Source: Protonemura montana
Lineage: Eukaryota > Arthropoda > Insecta > Plecoptera > Nemouridae
Reading direction: 5' to 3'
Assembly: GCA_947568835.1 (NCBI GenBank)
Contig: OX387610.1
Span: 3,854,501 to 3,918,500 of the forward strand
DNA: 64,000 nucleotides
A program made the position numbers and the translations under genes. Of the stretch, positions 44,126 to 59,100 are shown piece after piece (the stretch's first letter is position 1; the number at the start of each line of letters is the position of its first letter). The notes beneath the pieces are model-generated. The model saw nothing but the letters and a program-made list of their open reading frames with translations, did not search any database and was not told the origin of the DNA.

Positions 44126-47100
44126 GTAAGTACAGGCAGATGAAGTTTATAAGGAATATTGACGGGGTGACGATGTTGAATAAGATGTAAAGAAGAAATG
44201 TAGAATAAATGTAGAGAGATTAAGTTGAAAGGTATTGGAAAGAAAGGTTGAAATTGTTTGGAAAAATGATGAGAATGGAGAAAGAGAGTTCGCCAAGGAA
44301 GATTTGAAGCTTGGAATATGAGAGAAAAGGAACGAGGCAGATCAAGAAAAAGATGGATACAAAAATTACAAGATGAGGAGGAAAGAGATGGGAAATGGAA
44401 TGAAGTAGAAGAGAAAGAAAGTTGGCGAGATAAGAAAGTATGGAAGACGTTGGTGAATGAAAATAAGTATGAAGAAGAAGAAAAGTGATTTGGCAGTCAA
44501 ATCACATGCCTTAAATTAAATATTTTCTACTTTTTTTAATTAATGGATGAATAATAGCGTCAATAAAAAAAAATATTGCCACGACATTTATCAAGTTTTA
44601 GCGGACGTAGCTTAAAAAATTAAAAATTTTAATTCAAGGAGTTCCAAAGCTATTATAATATCAAAGCTTGACATATTAAAACCTCTAGCGCAAAATAAAG
44701 CACAGAGTTTTGCCGAAGTTTGCAGAAGGAAAGTGACGTGACCTAGCTGTCTATTTATGCTTTGAAAGAATGCAAAATCACTTGCTAGACTTCCTACACA
44801 ACAACACAACCAGATGTTCCCGCGTGAAATCTAGCCTGCCGTGTCAACGGTGCTTGTCGTCGCGACGGACGGGTGTCTCGCCTTCAATGGACGCGCTAAG
44901 CTTTCCATTGTCGAGCGTACGTCCCGGCACCTGTTGCCGGCCGACGGGTCGTGACCTTGACAAAGAAAGCGCAAGTCGCGCGGCGAGAAGAAAGTGGCAA
45001 CCTGCAGCTAGCAATTACGTCAAGTCATTGAGATGACACCATCGATGACCCGGGCGAGGGGTCAAACACTTTGATCAATATTTAATAACAGACTTTCAGA
45101 TTGTATATTCACTTGTATTATATTCACGAGATAGACCGTGAAGTTAATACAAGATGTCAGTGGTTTTTATTGCCGGCTTTATTTGCGAGGAAAGATACTG
45201 AGATGATTTATTGATTGGTGGGGTTGAACGACGCATTGTTTTGATAATGGGAACCATGATACTGGTATAATGGCGTCGGTGAATGAGTGGGTGATGATGA
45301 ACCTTATCTAGTTTAGAATAGGAGGAAAAGCCTGGTGCCGGCACGTAGCCTATTCCTGTCGAAGAGCACCAAAGGGACCACCGGCTTAACGTCCCTTCCA
45401 AAGAAAGATACATAGGAAAAGAACAGGACACGCTAAAAAAGGGATGAAAAATTTAAATATATCGTTCTTTCCGTGCAGTCAAATTTTGTTTTTGCTTCGC
45501 TTGAAAAACAACAGAAACGACAGATTTGCTAGAAAGTAAACTATTATTATAATTAACATAAATTGAAATAGCTTTTATTTGATGTGGATTTTGAGGTAGT
45601 CAAATTGTCCCGATTTTAGTGGATCGAATTATTGCATTATAATACAACCGTGTATTTGAGAAATGCTCTCATTTGAAATTTTGGCTATTGAGATATTAAT
45701 TTAGGTAGAAAAATAGTTCAAAGTTTTGACAATGGAAAAGTGTATTTATAAATTGTTAAATAGGAAGAGATTTATTTTTTCAAATGTTCATACAACAGAA
45801 AACAAATGAAAGCAAATAACGTCAGAGCCTACTGAACCAGATCCGTGTGAAAAAGCTGTCAGTGAGGAAGGCAGAGTCGATCGAGCAAAGTGAATGAAGT
45901 GTAACGGTAAAACATGCAGCCACTTTGCATGATTGCCACTTGCCAGTCAAACCAATGACAGGAGGAAAGGAGACATCTTCAGTGGGTGACAACAAAAGAC
46001 GTGACGGAGAAAATAAGCGTTCACTGGCAATAAATGCATTAAGGTCAAAAATAATGCGTTCATAGTGGCTTTGTAAACTCGATGACGTTCGGTTTTTAGG
46101 TGCAATTTGTTTCCTTATATTGACCTTGTTCGCACAATTTGAGGAGAATGATAGACCGAGTTTGCGAAGACTTTACAACAATAATAAATAAGATAAGACG
46201 TAATAAAAATGGTGGATGTATGCAAGAAAATAACACAAATTCATCAATAGGCTTTGATTTAAGTCGACGGATCGCACATTTTACCATAAATCTTCGTTGT
46301 TAAAAAAGATTCGGAACCGTTTCGAATAAGAAACTGTCAAAAATTTGAATTTTTCTCTGATTTTGTTAACGCGCCACATGGATGATGCGGCGATTCTACC
46401 AAACTCTTATGTGTAAAGTCAAACATTAACCATAAGATCTTTGATTGATTGATTGTTGGGGTGCAACTGGCCCTGTTGCACTGGTCTAATGGCGTCGATT
46501 ATCGAGTGGATGATGATGAACCTAAATCCTAATCTAGCTTAGAATGGAGGAAGGGAGACCCGGTGCCGGTACGTAGCTTACTCCTGTCGAAGAGCACCAA
46601 GGGGACCACCGGCTTTAAGTTCCTTCCGAAGGACGGTACAACGCGAACAACAGGATTCCTTCACAAATCCATGCTGTCGAGAGGTTGATAAGCAAGGCGA
46701 GTGAAGTTGCTGTACTAACTTTCATCCCTCCAACCTCTCTCCCGAACAGAACTGGTCATGTGCATAATGGTCACCCATCTAATAACTGACCTAGCGCAGT
46801 GTTGCTTAACTTCGGTGATCTAACAAGAACCTGTGTTTCCAACTCGACAAACCGTTCGGTGGTCACATCTTTTAGGAGGTAAATATTTGAAAAGTTTCCT
46901 CTTCTCATTGCCGAGCTTCTTGATTCTCAGCGCTCGCGCTAAATAAATAAATACAAGCTTTAACTTTTTTAATTGACTTGTAGCTTTAACGATTCCAATC
47001 AGTCGTGCCACCGCCACCGCCATCTCGACTCATAGAAAGAGAAACTCGATTTGACGTAAAACAAACAATTTCGCTGCTCGAATGTTAATTTATTCGAATT

Positions 47101-50100
47101 CCTATGCATGAAATTCTCTCCGCGTCGGAACCTGTGTCGTAGTCGCAGTGTCGTATTTTCAATTATATTATAAACGGTCTTCGTGAGAGCTGTCTGAGAG
47201 TAATTGTTTGAAGAAAATAGAAAACGGTTAAATTAGTGTTTACTGTAATTTAAAAATGTTATTACAATAATCATTGTAATTGAACAGGATGTTATCGATT
47301 AAGCGGTGTTTTTGTTGACAGAATCGCTTCAATTGTTTAGCCAGGAAGTGGTTAAATATCTGAGTTGTGAGATTACTTTTATTTGAAGTTAAATATTTTT
47401 TGTCTTGTCTGGATTTTGTCCAGAATGGCTCGATTATAGCAGTTTATCCTGTGAAAGTGCGCAGGGACCTCTTAGAATAAATTGAAAGATTCATCATCAG
47501 TCTAATCAGGGACAATAACACTAACTCATTGATGAAACTTTTAACAATCTTTTAAAGGAAATCTTTCTTTGCCCCAATTAGGTACGACATTCTATGAACA
47601 GTTTTTTTTTTCATCGCAAAAATCGATAAAAACGCCAATAATTTATAACGTTCATTAATCCAGCTAATTAAGCGGAAATAGAATGAAAAAAATCAAAAAA
47701 TCAAGTGGCGTAATAATGAAATGAATTAGTAAAGCAATTTCTATGGTTCATTAAAAGACACCATCAAAGCGATAGTATTGAGAAATTTAACAAATTATTT
47801 TTAGATATTTTTATAATTTTTTTTGAATATTGATTATTATTTGACCTTTTAATTAAAACAGGTTGGCAATTACTACATCTCAGGCATGACACTTAATTAT
47901 GCCAAATAATTTTTTTTCTTCTTCAAACTCCTTTTCCCAAATCAAGTTCTTCCGCAATTCTTTTCAAAACAGCTTTCTTTCTTCTTTTGCACTCCATTTT
48001 CCTCCACTTTCTTCCACATCATCTTCTTATTTGCTATCCATCTTTCTCTTATTATTTCTCTAATGCTTTTATCATAAAAAATGCGACAACAGAAAGAAAA
48101 AAAATAAATAAAAATTCAAAATAAAACAAAGTACCCAACTAAAAGCTTTCAAAAACGTTACAGATAAAAGTTGAGCAATTTTAATTCATATCTATCCAGC
48201 CGTTTGGTCAAAATTAGTAACAAAATTACAAAAACAATTTTTGATTTTTTTCCCGGCTATAGCAGCTTCCGGGTATAGTCAAATTGAGTCTTCGCTACGC
48301 TCGCTACGCGCATCCAAGAAGAATTCACGCAATGGTCTCTAGGGGTTGCTAATTGTACCCCAATCACTGCTTGCTCTCGTACAAAGCCTAGCTTTGCTTT
48401 CCACTGAGACAACTTGAATATTATACACATATTATTTCAATGACTACTTATACAGATTCCAGGGAAAGTTTGCTTGGTCCAACGCGTGCATTGCAATTTC
48501 GTAATTTCAATAATAACTGGCGGCCTTTCTCGTAATAATAGCATTCACGACGTATGTAATAACAAAATTAATAGATAATGTTAGTCTCGTTAGAGGCACT
48601 TCAATATACGCGACATAATAAGGTCAGTACCGGAATATCATTAGTGCTATTTGTCAATATGGCCGAGACAAAGGTTTAAATTGCTGTGAAAAGTGGCAAA
48701 TAAAACATTTTGAGGAACACTAAATAATAAATCTCATCAAATACACTAAAACCGTCTCACAAGGCCAGTGTCCAAGTAGCTCAATGGTTCAGAGCAACAC
48801 CCGCGATGGGTGGAGATCGGGGTTTGTGTCCCCGATTGGGCATCAATTTTTGAGACGGTTATAGTGTTGTTAATAATAAAATACTAAATAACCTAAACAG
48901 TCTCCAAACGAGGACTCAAAACCCGATATCAACCTGTCGCGGGTGTCGCTCTGACCAACTGAGCTGCTTGGCCATATAATTTTTGTGTAGATTTTAGTGC
49001 ATTTGATGAGAATGACGGATCTCCAAGGAGTGGAACCAAGAGGCTGTGAATACTCACAGTCACTCTGATTCTAGTGACGATGCTGACCAGTTGCAAGAAT
49101 TTGTAATTTAAATGAAATGTCACAACAAAAACAAAAGTGTCTACATTAACGGGGAATAATTTAGTCTGTGAAACAAGCTTTGAATTTGTCATTTTAAAGT
49201 GGTTTTAGAGTTGACCATGGAGTGTGACAAAAGCAAGTCTTAAGACAATCTTGGGGCAGCTTGACCTAATTGTCAATCTTAACAACAACAACTTCCCTGT
49301 TGAGTTTACTGTTTTGACTGGTTTTACTAGGGGCACAGCCCCTGTGCCCTCTGGGTACCACATCGGTCGGCGTGATGGTTTTGTTGATGAGCGTAGCGAG
49401 CGGAGAGAAATCTTTAATTACACTTACCCCAGAAATAAATGTGTATGTGTTTTTGTTTCAAGTTTTTGTTTGCGTTCTAGCGGCTGAATTCCTGTCCCGA
49501 TTTGAACGAAATGTTCAGAGCATATTTTTGTGTTGTCAACGTAGACTCTCTGCGTTTTTCAGCAAATTCGATAAAACGGGTTGGAAACTAATACAAATTT
49601 ACGAAATTTTAACGATTTTTTTTTAAACATTTTTGAGTTGTACAGCTAAAAGTCTTTGATGATTTTTCACTTCACTTTGCAAAATTGTTAAATACATTAA
49701 AATTAAGTAGCTGTGAAGTTTATTTCCATTTTATTTCCAAAATAACTTTGTGAATTCAAGGCAGTTTTGCTTTGATCTATACAATGAATCGGCTTCACTT
49801 TTTATCATCCCGAAATATTACTACACTCATCTTACAACGCAACTAGCCCCAGTAGCATTCTGCGTGTGCGTTTTAATGGTGGCAGCCATCTTGGAAGTCT
49901 ATATCACAGCCAATCACCGTCGTCCACTAGAGACCATTTACCATATTTCACGAAAAGTGCTGCTGCCGCCAAATTGCGGCAAGGCGAGGAACTTGAAGAC
50001 GATGCGTGGGAACGCTGACAGATGTCACTTCCCTCGCTTAGTAAATGGCCACGAGATGAAGTGAAAGAGACAGAGAGACAAGACCGGTGTCGTTAGTGAG

Positions 50101-53100
50101 GAAGACAGAGCGAGAGAGAAGGGAAAGTGATTGTGAAGTGACAAAAGTGATAAGCTTAGCAAAACCACGGAACGAATCGTTTTATTGAAAAGGAATTCGC
50201 AGTTTATTAATACACAATTATAAAACGTACCTTAAATTATTACCTATACACTTGAAAGTGATGTCATTGCCCACTATAACCTGTAGACACGGGTATATTA
50301 TGGCCTAGTATAGGAGGTTAAATGGTAGATTCAACGTTTGGTAGCCATGGAGATGCTGAGATCACCTGACAGAGCTTCTCAATTCTGCTATCTTATGTTA
50401 CCACGGGTATATCATGGCCTAGCATAGGAGGTTCAATTGTAGATTCAACGTTTGGTAGTCACGGAAATGGTTGTAAGAAATGAATATATTTTTCAGAATG
50501 GCTTGTGAATGCAAGGATCAATGATTCACAGTAATGATGACACAAGTCGGTAGTTTTCCATAAATTATGAGTATTACCAAATCGATTGACTTTGTGCAAT
50601 TTATTGTGAGAATGCAGTCATCGATTAACGACTGAGATTTACAGCGCATGATCTGCACGCTCTCGAGTTTCGACAAGAGTTTGAAATTACAGCGCTGCCT
50701 TCACTTGTTTGCGACCGTCATAATAGACGGCTCTAAATTTGACACGACAATAAATTACTAGAATTGTGGTCGTTTGCAAGAAAAACTCGAAGAAAGCATG
50801 CACTTTAAAATCGGTGTCCCCTCTTAAGCAATTAGATGCGCAAACAGTGCATGTCGTAGCAGATGCACTTAGTTGAGGAATCTAGATATGATGTTTATCG
50901 TGTTTATTTCTTTTTAATGTGAAAATCTTGTTTGATCATTAATCGGAAGATAAGAGATGAATTTCCAAGAAAGTCAGTACAGGCACGAACTCGTTTCGCT
51001 TCTAGTTTAAATTGGCGGACGACAGTAGCGTCCCGGAACCAGAACTTTCGTTTCAAGGTCACGCGTAGAGTCCTTGAGGCAGAATCTAACGGCTGTTCTG
51101 GACGTTTTGAAATCTACAGTAGCATTGCGCTGAGGTACTGCTGGGTAGCGGATGCGCTACCGCCAGTAACTCATCCAGTAGATGATATATGCAAGGCACA
51201 GTGGATAAAACGAGTAGAATTGTAGTAAATATATTTTGGGTTGCACTTTTTTTCAGTCTAGCTTCCTTTCCATTATCCGCTTGCTGGTTTAAGCTCCCTA
51301 ATGAAAATGGCAGAAAAAACAAAAAAAAAACACTGCAAACTTGAAGTAGTTTACTTGAAAGTCCACAGTTAGTCTCATCTTGTAAAAGCAAACAGAGAGT
51401 TACCGTACATTCGAATGTCAGATTGTGAGCAAAACTATGCAAATCAAACAAGAAATGAATTCTTTCAAGTCTTTGTTATCGATGCATACATGCCATTCTT
51501 TCTCAAGCAAGGCAAGCATCTTGGCCTGCCAAGCTTTTACCAATGTAGCCAGAAAGTTCCTCTCATTCCAAAAAGCAACGAAAGAATTTAAACAATCAAA
51601 GTCTATCCCCCAGTCATCTCTCTATCATCTCTCAAAGTCTATCATCTCCAAGTGTGGAGATTTTTCAGACATTTTTAACACGAGCGTTTGTCCACGTATT
51701 CGTAGGATTCAATGTTTGCCTCTGAAACCTGTCAGCTGTCAGAATTGATTGATTTGGCTGCGTTTTCGAATGTATCCTGATGGGAAGGGATAGGTTTACC
51801 TGATGGGTAGATAAGTGAGTTGGCAACACAGCTAAGATGGTCGAGTCGAGACGGATTGAAATATTGACACCTGACCAGATGGACATGAATCGAAGAAGTA
51901 TCCTTCTAAAGACAGCTTGGAAAGTTGAAGACGATCTGCCTCTAAGGATTCTGCCTGCACGATTGGCAGCATCGTGCAGTAAAGTTGGCGGATTTCGCGA
52001 CGTCGTGGTCGTCGATTTGACGCCGTTTGGCGACGGTTTAACTCAGTGTGATGTTGATGACGCCGTGATGTCACGAGCTCGACGTACCGACGTGGTCGTG
52101 CTAAGTGCGAAGTGTGTCGACAAGCAAGCGTTTGGCGCGGGGGTGATGAGCGATGAAAATTTAAAAAAAAAAGTCCAATGTTAGTTTGCCAGTCTCTGAA
52201 TTTCATGAAAGAAAAATGCCGAGATTTCGGATATCTATCTCATGACAAAAATATCATAGAAATACTCGTGAAATCATGATGCAATTAAGCAACATTGCGC
52301 TGAGTCAGGTATTGGATGTGACCACCGAACGGTTTGGCGCGTTGGAAACACCGGTTCTTATTAGATCACCGAAGTTGAGCAACACTACGCTGGGTCAGGT
52401 ATTGGATGAGTGACCATCATACACATGACTAGTTCTGTTCGGGAGAGAAGTTGCATGGATGAAAGTTAGTTTTCCAACTTCAATCGCCTTGTTTATAACC
52501 CTCTCGACAGCGTGCATTTTTGGAGGAATCCTGTTGTTCGCGTTGTACTGTCCTTCGGAAGAGACGTTAAGCCTATGGTTCCCTTGGTACTCTTCAACAG
52601 GAGTAGTCTACGTGCCGGCACCGGGTCCCCCCTCCTCGCTTCTAGGCTACCTTAGGTTTATCACCATCTTTATCATCATCTTCACATTCACCGCCGCCAT
52701 TAGACCAGTTGCACAAAACTCGTTATCAAAACATTGCGTCGTTAAACCCCACTAATTACTCAAATCTAACCAACGCATCCCTTCTCTACAGATGTCCGTC
52801 GACGAATCCGGCGACCGAGTTCAGCGGCTTCCTCCCTGAAGAGCGTTGTCTCCGCTCCGGCGCAGTCGACGGCGGCGGCGGCGACGATCAAAACGAAGAC
52901 GCGCGACCAAGAAGTCTCGGCCAGCGTCAACCGGTTCCGCGTCAAGAACCGGCTGCCCGGAACTCTGTCGGCTTCCCGGAAATCCGGCACCTCTAGCGCG
53001 GTCGCGGCAGCGAGTGACGGCAAGGGCTACAAGGTGAGTTGGGCATTTTGATTTTATTGTCGCTGTTTAAAGAGATATTCATATGGCTGTGGTTTAGGAT

Positions 53101-56100
53101 GGGTTCTGATTTCCTGGGATTTACAACAACCCTAGGCAAAGGTTTTTTTTTGGTATGGGATGTCAAATCAGTCGAGCCTTCACCCTTGATAAAGTAACTA
53201 GTACATGGTAAGAAACAGTTAAAGATTTTACAGATATTGCAAGCCTTCTGGGGCAAAGGCTACCACAGATAAAGCGTACACAGATATTCCATGCTTATGG
53301 GATAAAGGCTACCACAGATAAATCTTGCATAGATATTCCATGCTTATGAGGCAAAGACTACCACGAATAAAGCTTGCACAGATATTCCATCCTTATGGGG
53401 CAAAGACTACCACAATTTAAGCTTGCACAGATATTCCATGCTTATGGGGCAAAAGCCCCCACTGGAAAAATGTGTTCGATGGGTAATCTGTTTGAAGTAA
53501 CTCTGTTTCTTTACAACCCCCTCGACTAACCATTCTATTCTCTTGTCACGCACAGATCGTGTGCTATTACACGAACTGGGCCCAGTACCGACCCAAACAC
53601 GGCAAGTTCCTGCCCGAGGACATCCTGCCAGACCTCTGCACACACGTCATCTTCGCATTCGGGTGGCTGAAGAAGGGCAAGCTGTCTTCCTTCGAGTCCA
53701 ACGACGAGACCAAGGACGGCAAAGTCGGACTCTACGAGCGCATCATGTCGCTCAAGAAGGCGAACCCCAAGCTTAAGATACTGATGGCCATCGGTAAGTA
53801 AAGACTTGGGAATATTTAGGTCCGGTTCTACCAAAATCTCGCCTCCTAGTTGAAGTGTTATTTGAAATTATTGCCATGACGACTTCCAATCACGTGCAGT
53901 GAAATTCAGATGTTTCTGTGAGTTAGAGATCCAACTTATTGTTCAACATTTTGTTGAAACTGTTGCCATGACGACTTCCAATCACGTGCAGTGAAATTCA
54001 GATGTTTCTGTGAGTTAGAGATCCAACTTATAGTTCAACATTTTGTTAAAACTGTTGCCATGACGACTTCCAATCACGTGCAGTGAAATTCAGATGTTTC
54101 TGTAAGTAACAACTCTTTTTTTTATAAAACCCGACTGAATAACCTCTCATGAATTGATGCCCAACCGGGGACTCGAACCACGATCTCTACTTGTCGTGGT
54201 TGTAGCTCAAACCAATTGAGCTAATTGGATATGACACTTTTTGAAAGGTTCCTTAAAATAAAATTTTCTGCTCATTGCATGTATTTGCAATTTAAATAAG
54301 ATTTCACAGCATAAAGGGTTTCCAACTTCAAATTGAAGTTACTGGTGATTGAATGGATGTGATCACAGCCTCTTGGTTCTACTCCTTGGAAATCCTAACA
54401 ACCCAACAATCTGTTTGGTATTTTTTAATTATCAAGATGATTTTTTTCAAAACGTGGCAGATCTGAATTCAATGATTCCGAAGGTGTTCTGAAAATATCA
54501 TTCTAATTTGTCCAACCATTTGGTTTGAAGAGGTAAAAAAACAGCTAGCTACGCACTTGTCCTATTATTGTCGATAACCCAGTATTGACAAACGACAATA
54601 GCTTTCGAAATTCTTCCACAAAACAAGCTTCCTATCCGCACCCGACAAACAATCCAAACAGGTCGCCGAATCGTGCAAGGACACGAAAAAAACCGTCATT
54701 TTTTTTACATTCAAAATTCCGTTCAAAACCGCCGCGAGTTCCGCGGATTGGCCGACACTAGCTGAACACGTGCAAGTCACGTGTCTGTTTCGAAAGCCCC
54801 CATTGTTGATCTAGTTTCACCGCCTCTTGGTCTGTCATTACAAACGGCCTCAAGGCTTTGTGCAGCACCCACTAGACTTTGCCGAGGCGAGAGGTACTAC
54901 ATGCGCTGTTAGGCTGCAGAAATGCGTAGACATAGCGACCTACGCCAAGCTTTTATTATAAATTACTAGCAATTAAACCGAGTTGAAGGATGTTAATACC
55001 TTTTCAGTTCAGTTACCAACATTATTACTACATGTAATTACTATTTAGCGCTGGGTTTGCGGGTTTCGTCCCAGCGTTAATGTTTAACGATTTCAGCTTG
55101 ATAGGTTTCCCGGCTTATCCCGGATTATCCCGGTTTATAGGTATAGTCAGAGGGCCAACTCAACGGTTAAACGTTCTGCTGAGCAAACGAGGCTGGCAAC
55201 ACGTAGTAACGATAGGTGCCACCCGATAGCGCTTGCGGCCGTCCTTTTTGACAAATCTCTACAATTAAATAATTACGACTCAAAATATTGCGATACATGT
55301 TTATCAATCGTTAAGGTTAGCAGAAATAAAGATTAATTGAGTGTAAACCAGTCTCAAATGCGAGTTATCGGCGAGAAATAACGAAATGAAATTTCTTAAC
55401 ACTCGAAACGATGGCGACTCTTTCTAGTAGTTTCCACCATATTTTTCGGTATAGCAGTTAATCAGGCGGTATTTTTTTTTTGTGAAGAGAGTTTAACAAT
55501 AGCGCCGTGACTCTGACCAAACTTGTTAAACAAATATTTAACTTTGATCCTGCAAAACCTTGAATAAGATCACTGAAACGTAGTCCACCTTACAGGGGAA
55601 GCACCTAGCGCAATCACAAATGGCAATAATATGACTCATAATAAGTGTTCAACTTGCGTCAATCTACGAATTTCTTTCCACGTAAAATACTTGCAAACTG
55701 AGAGAATATGAAAGAAGCTGACAAATATTTTTCATGACCAATGAAGCATTATTTTGTTATAATCATCGAAAATATATTTTCAAGAAAGAACAAATTACAC
55801 TTGCCATTACTGAAGCAATCATAAGTAGGTACCGAGTAACATGCGTCAAATGGTCGTCTTCAATTAGGTCTTGAGAAACATTTCCAAGAAGAGACGCATT
55901 TCAAACAATTTCATTACAAACCTGATCGATTTCGCGACGAGCAAGAAATTGTAATTACCGATTATCCATTTCATTTGCAATAAGTAGTAGTTATTGTGAT
56001 TATTACTAGATGACCCACTTAACACTTTTAATGATTGGTAACGATCAAAAGATATTAACAGCCCACTGTTTTTACTGTTGTTCGCGTTGTACCGTCCTTC

Positions 56101-59100
56101 GGAAGGGGCGTCAAGCCGGTGGTCCCCTTGGTGCTCTTCGACAAGAGTAGGCTACGTGCCGGCACCGGGTTTCCCCTCCTTCCTTCTAGACGAGGTTTTG
56201 TTTATCATCAACATCATCAACACCCACTCATTAGACCAGTGCCACGTGACTTACCGTCAAAACAGTGCGTCGTTAAACATGACAAATGAATCAATCTGAC
56301 CCAAAGCCGACAGAAATAACCTATATAGAGCATAGGATCCAGCCAGCTGATCTCAAATAACCTGGATAGAGCATAGGATCCAGTCAGCTGATCTCAAATA
56401 ACCTGGATAGAGCATCGGATCCAGCCAGCAGATCAAAATTGAAGTCCGACAATCCATTGTTGGCAACAGGTAGGAGTCCGTAAATCTGAGGTATCACTAT
56501 GATATCAATGCTTATTTTAGAGTTTTTGAAACAAGATTATAATACCACGAAAACAACTGATGAAAACACTTAAAATATCACGGAATTTTTGAGAGAACTG
56601 AAAATCAGTGACTCTCAAGATGGCGGCATTGGCTTCAAAGTCTCTCCCAAGCAACCGCTATGCAGGTTATTTGAGATCAGTCCCACTCGATTTTAGGGCG
56701 AATTAGCGCCTTGTGTGGCCGAACACTTTCTTGATTGAGTGACTTTTAGACAGCGTCAATCGGCCGCCGGTGAAACCTGTGACTTGGGCTGTGATTGAGC
56801 AGAGGTGCTGTTATGTAAACATCGTGATGCAGTTTGGGCGATTTAAATTGGATCGAAAACGAAAGTGGGCTCATCGTTTAATTATCTCTAGTTTCGGCGA
56901 AACGAATTCATGTTAATTTGCCCTTTTTAACAGTGTCCTATTAGCCGGGTCTACTTCTGGTCTCTAGTAGAACATTGTGAGAATTACCAGGTCTTCGTTG
57001 ACGCTCTTCATCGTGTTGAATGATGAGCGTTTAAAAGGTATTAAAAGAGGTCGCACGAAAACAGCCAAAATCCCGGCGAAAAACAAGAAAAATGCGAATA
57101 ACTGTCGAATGTAACCATTAGCAGAGCTCTAAGTTTCAAGCATGATACGTCTCAATGCGATCAACGTATTTGCAAGATTTCATTGAGGTTTGTTACATTT
57201 TTTGGTATTTATTTACTTTTCAAATTTCACAAAAAATCAAAATTTTTTGTAAACAAAAATAACTTTTTGTAGGTAATTGTTTTCAAAAACGTAGTAAATA
57301 GGTTAAAAAAATGTGAAAGGTTCCTTCTAAAATTTCATCCAGTCATTTGGGTACTAGCGTGCAAAAAACCCAAACAAGTAAAAACACAAAAAAAAAACAG
57401 ACTGGCAAGCGGTCTTTATTTCCAAAAAAAAAGTGTATGTTTAAACCTAGGAGTCTTTTTTCATCCCTCCTTTTTGGCAATCTTTCCACCCTAACCAAAA
57501 TCTTACCTTCACCGCTCTAGTTTGTGTCCCCAGATATTCCCGCTCATAAGATATTCTCTTCACTGTCTGTCGGCGCACGAGTGTCTGGCTTGGCAAGGCT
57601 GCAAAAAGTTGGTCAATTCTTGACTGGTGGAACAACAATTAGCACACGGCGTGTTAGATCTATAGCAGGTCATCGACCAATCCCACGTGCTGTTTCAACA
57701 TGATTCTGTTGTTTCTTAGACAAGCCAGTAGGTCTTGAGGAACAGCTGGAGAAGTTGCAGCCATTGGACAAAGATATCAACATTGACAAAGAACGGTCAT
57801 TCTTAGGCGAATCACGATTGAGGAAATACAAAGTTTCTTAATTTATTCTGTCAGATTTTTCAACTTAATTTTTGTCTACGCCAGGATGCTCAATGGAAGT
57901 CGTCGTACATGCAAAACAAAAATACTATAAGTTTTGGCGAGATATTACGGCGAATAGATCGAGGCGAAATTTCTGTGCAGATTCAATCCATGCTGCTCTA
58001 CACAAAATCTTAAACCAAAACGTCTTTGTTCGTCAGTAAATCTTGTGTATTTTTGTCCTGGGGTTCGGTAAATTTCTATGTTTTCTTCTTATTACGCACC
58101 CTACACTAACACGCCTTCGGAGGGAAAATATCTCTCCCACCACGTTCATGAGCCAGCTCTATCCTGGATATAGGTTGGAGGTATCGAAGTTAAGCAACAC
58201 TGTATTGGATGGATGACCGTCATACACACGGCCAGATCTATTCGGGAGTGAGGTTGGAGGGATAAAAGTTAAGCAACACTGCGCTAGGTCAGGTATTGGA
58301 TGGGTGACCATCATACACACGACCAGTTCTGTTCGGGAGAGAGGTTAGAGGGATGAAAGTTAGTACAACTTCACTCGCCTTGCTTGTCAACCTCTCGACA
58401 GCATGGATTTGAGGAGGAGTCCTGTTGTTCGCGTTTTAACGTTCTTCGGAAGGGACGTTAAGCCGGTGGCCCTTTTGGTCTTCGACAGGAGTAGGCTACG
58501 TGCCGGCAACGGGTTTCCTCTCCTGTCTACAATACTAGACTAGCTTCATCATCATCCACTCGTTTACTGACGCCATTAGACTAGTGCCACATAGCCCTTT
58601 ATCAAAACAGACCACAAATGAATGAAATAAAGTGCTAAAGATATGTCTTGTCACCCTGGTTACAGGTGGTTGGTCGTTCGGCACGCAGAAGTTCAAGGTG
58701 CTCTCGGCGTCGAGGTATTCCCGCCAGACGTTCATCTACAGCGCCATCCCCTTCCTGAGGGAGCGAAACTTCGACGGTCTGGACATGGATTGGGAGTATC
58801 CGAAGGGGTCCGACGACAAGAAGAACTTTGTGCTGCTGCTCAAAGGTGAGTGATATGTTAAGCGAGGCTAGACTAGGCTAGGCTAAGCTATGTTAGGTTA
58901 GGTAAAGCTAGGCCAGCTGAAGCAAGGCTAGGCTAGGCAAGGCTAGGGAAGGCTAGGTTAGGCTAGGCTATATGCTCTGCATACAGTATCGTGCATTATT
59001 CGGCTATTTAACGAACTACTAACGGCCCGTTAATATTTTATTCGGTCATTACGGTGCCTTGACTCCCATTTAACAGGTCTTTTATTCCTTAACGACTCTA

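Noticed and set aside
47930-48075. Second LINE end in intron 2, minus strand
   Set aside because: Purine-rich and Lys/Glu-coding, with one RERW-like piece, but too short and simple for a call.
58862-58975. Internal telomeric repeat (TTAGGC or TTAGGG type)
   Set aside because: Units are irregular TAGGC/TAGGT mixtures with no steady hexamer period.
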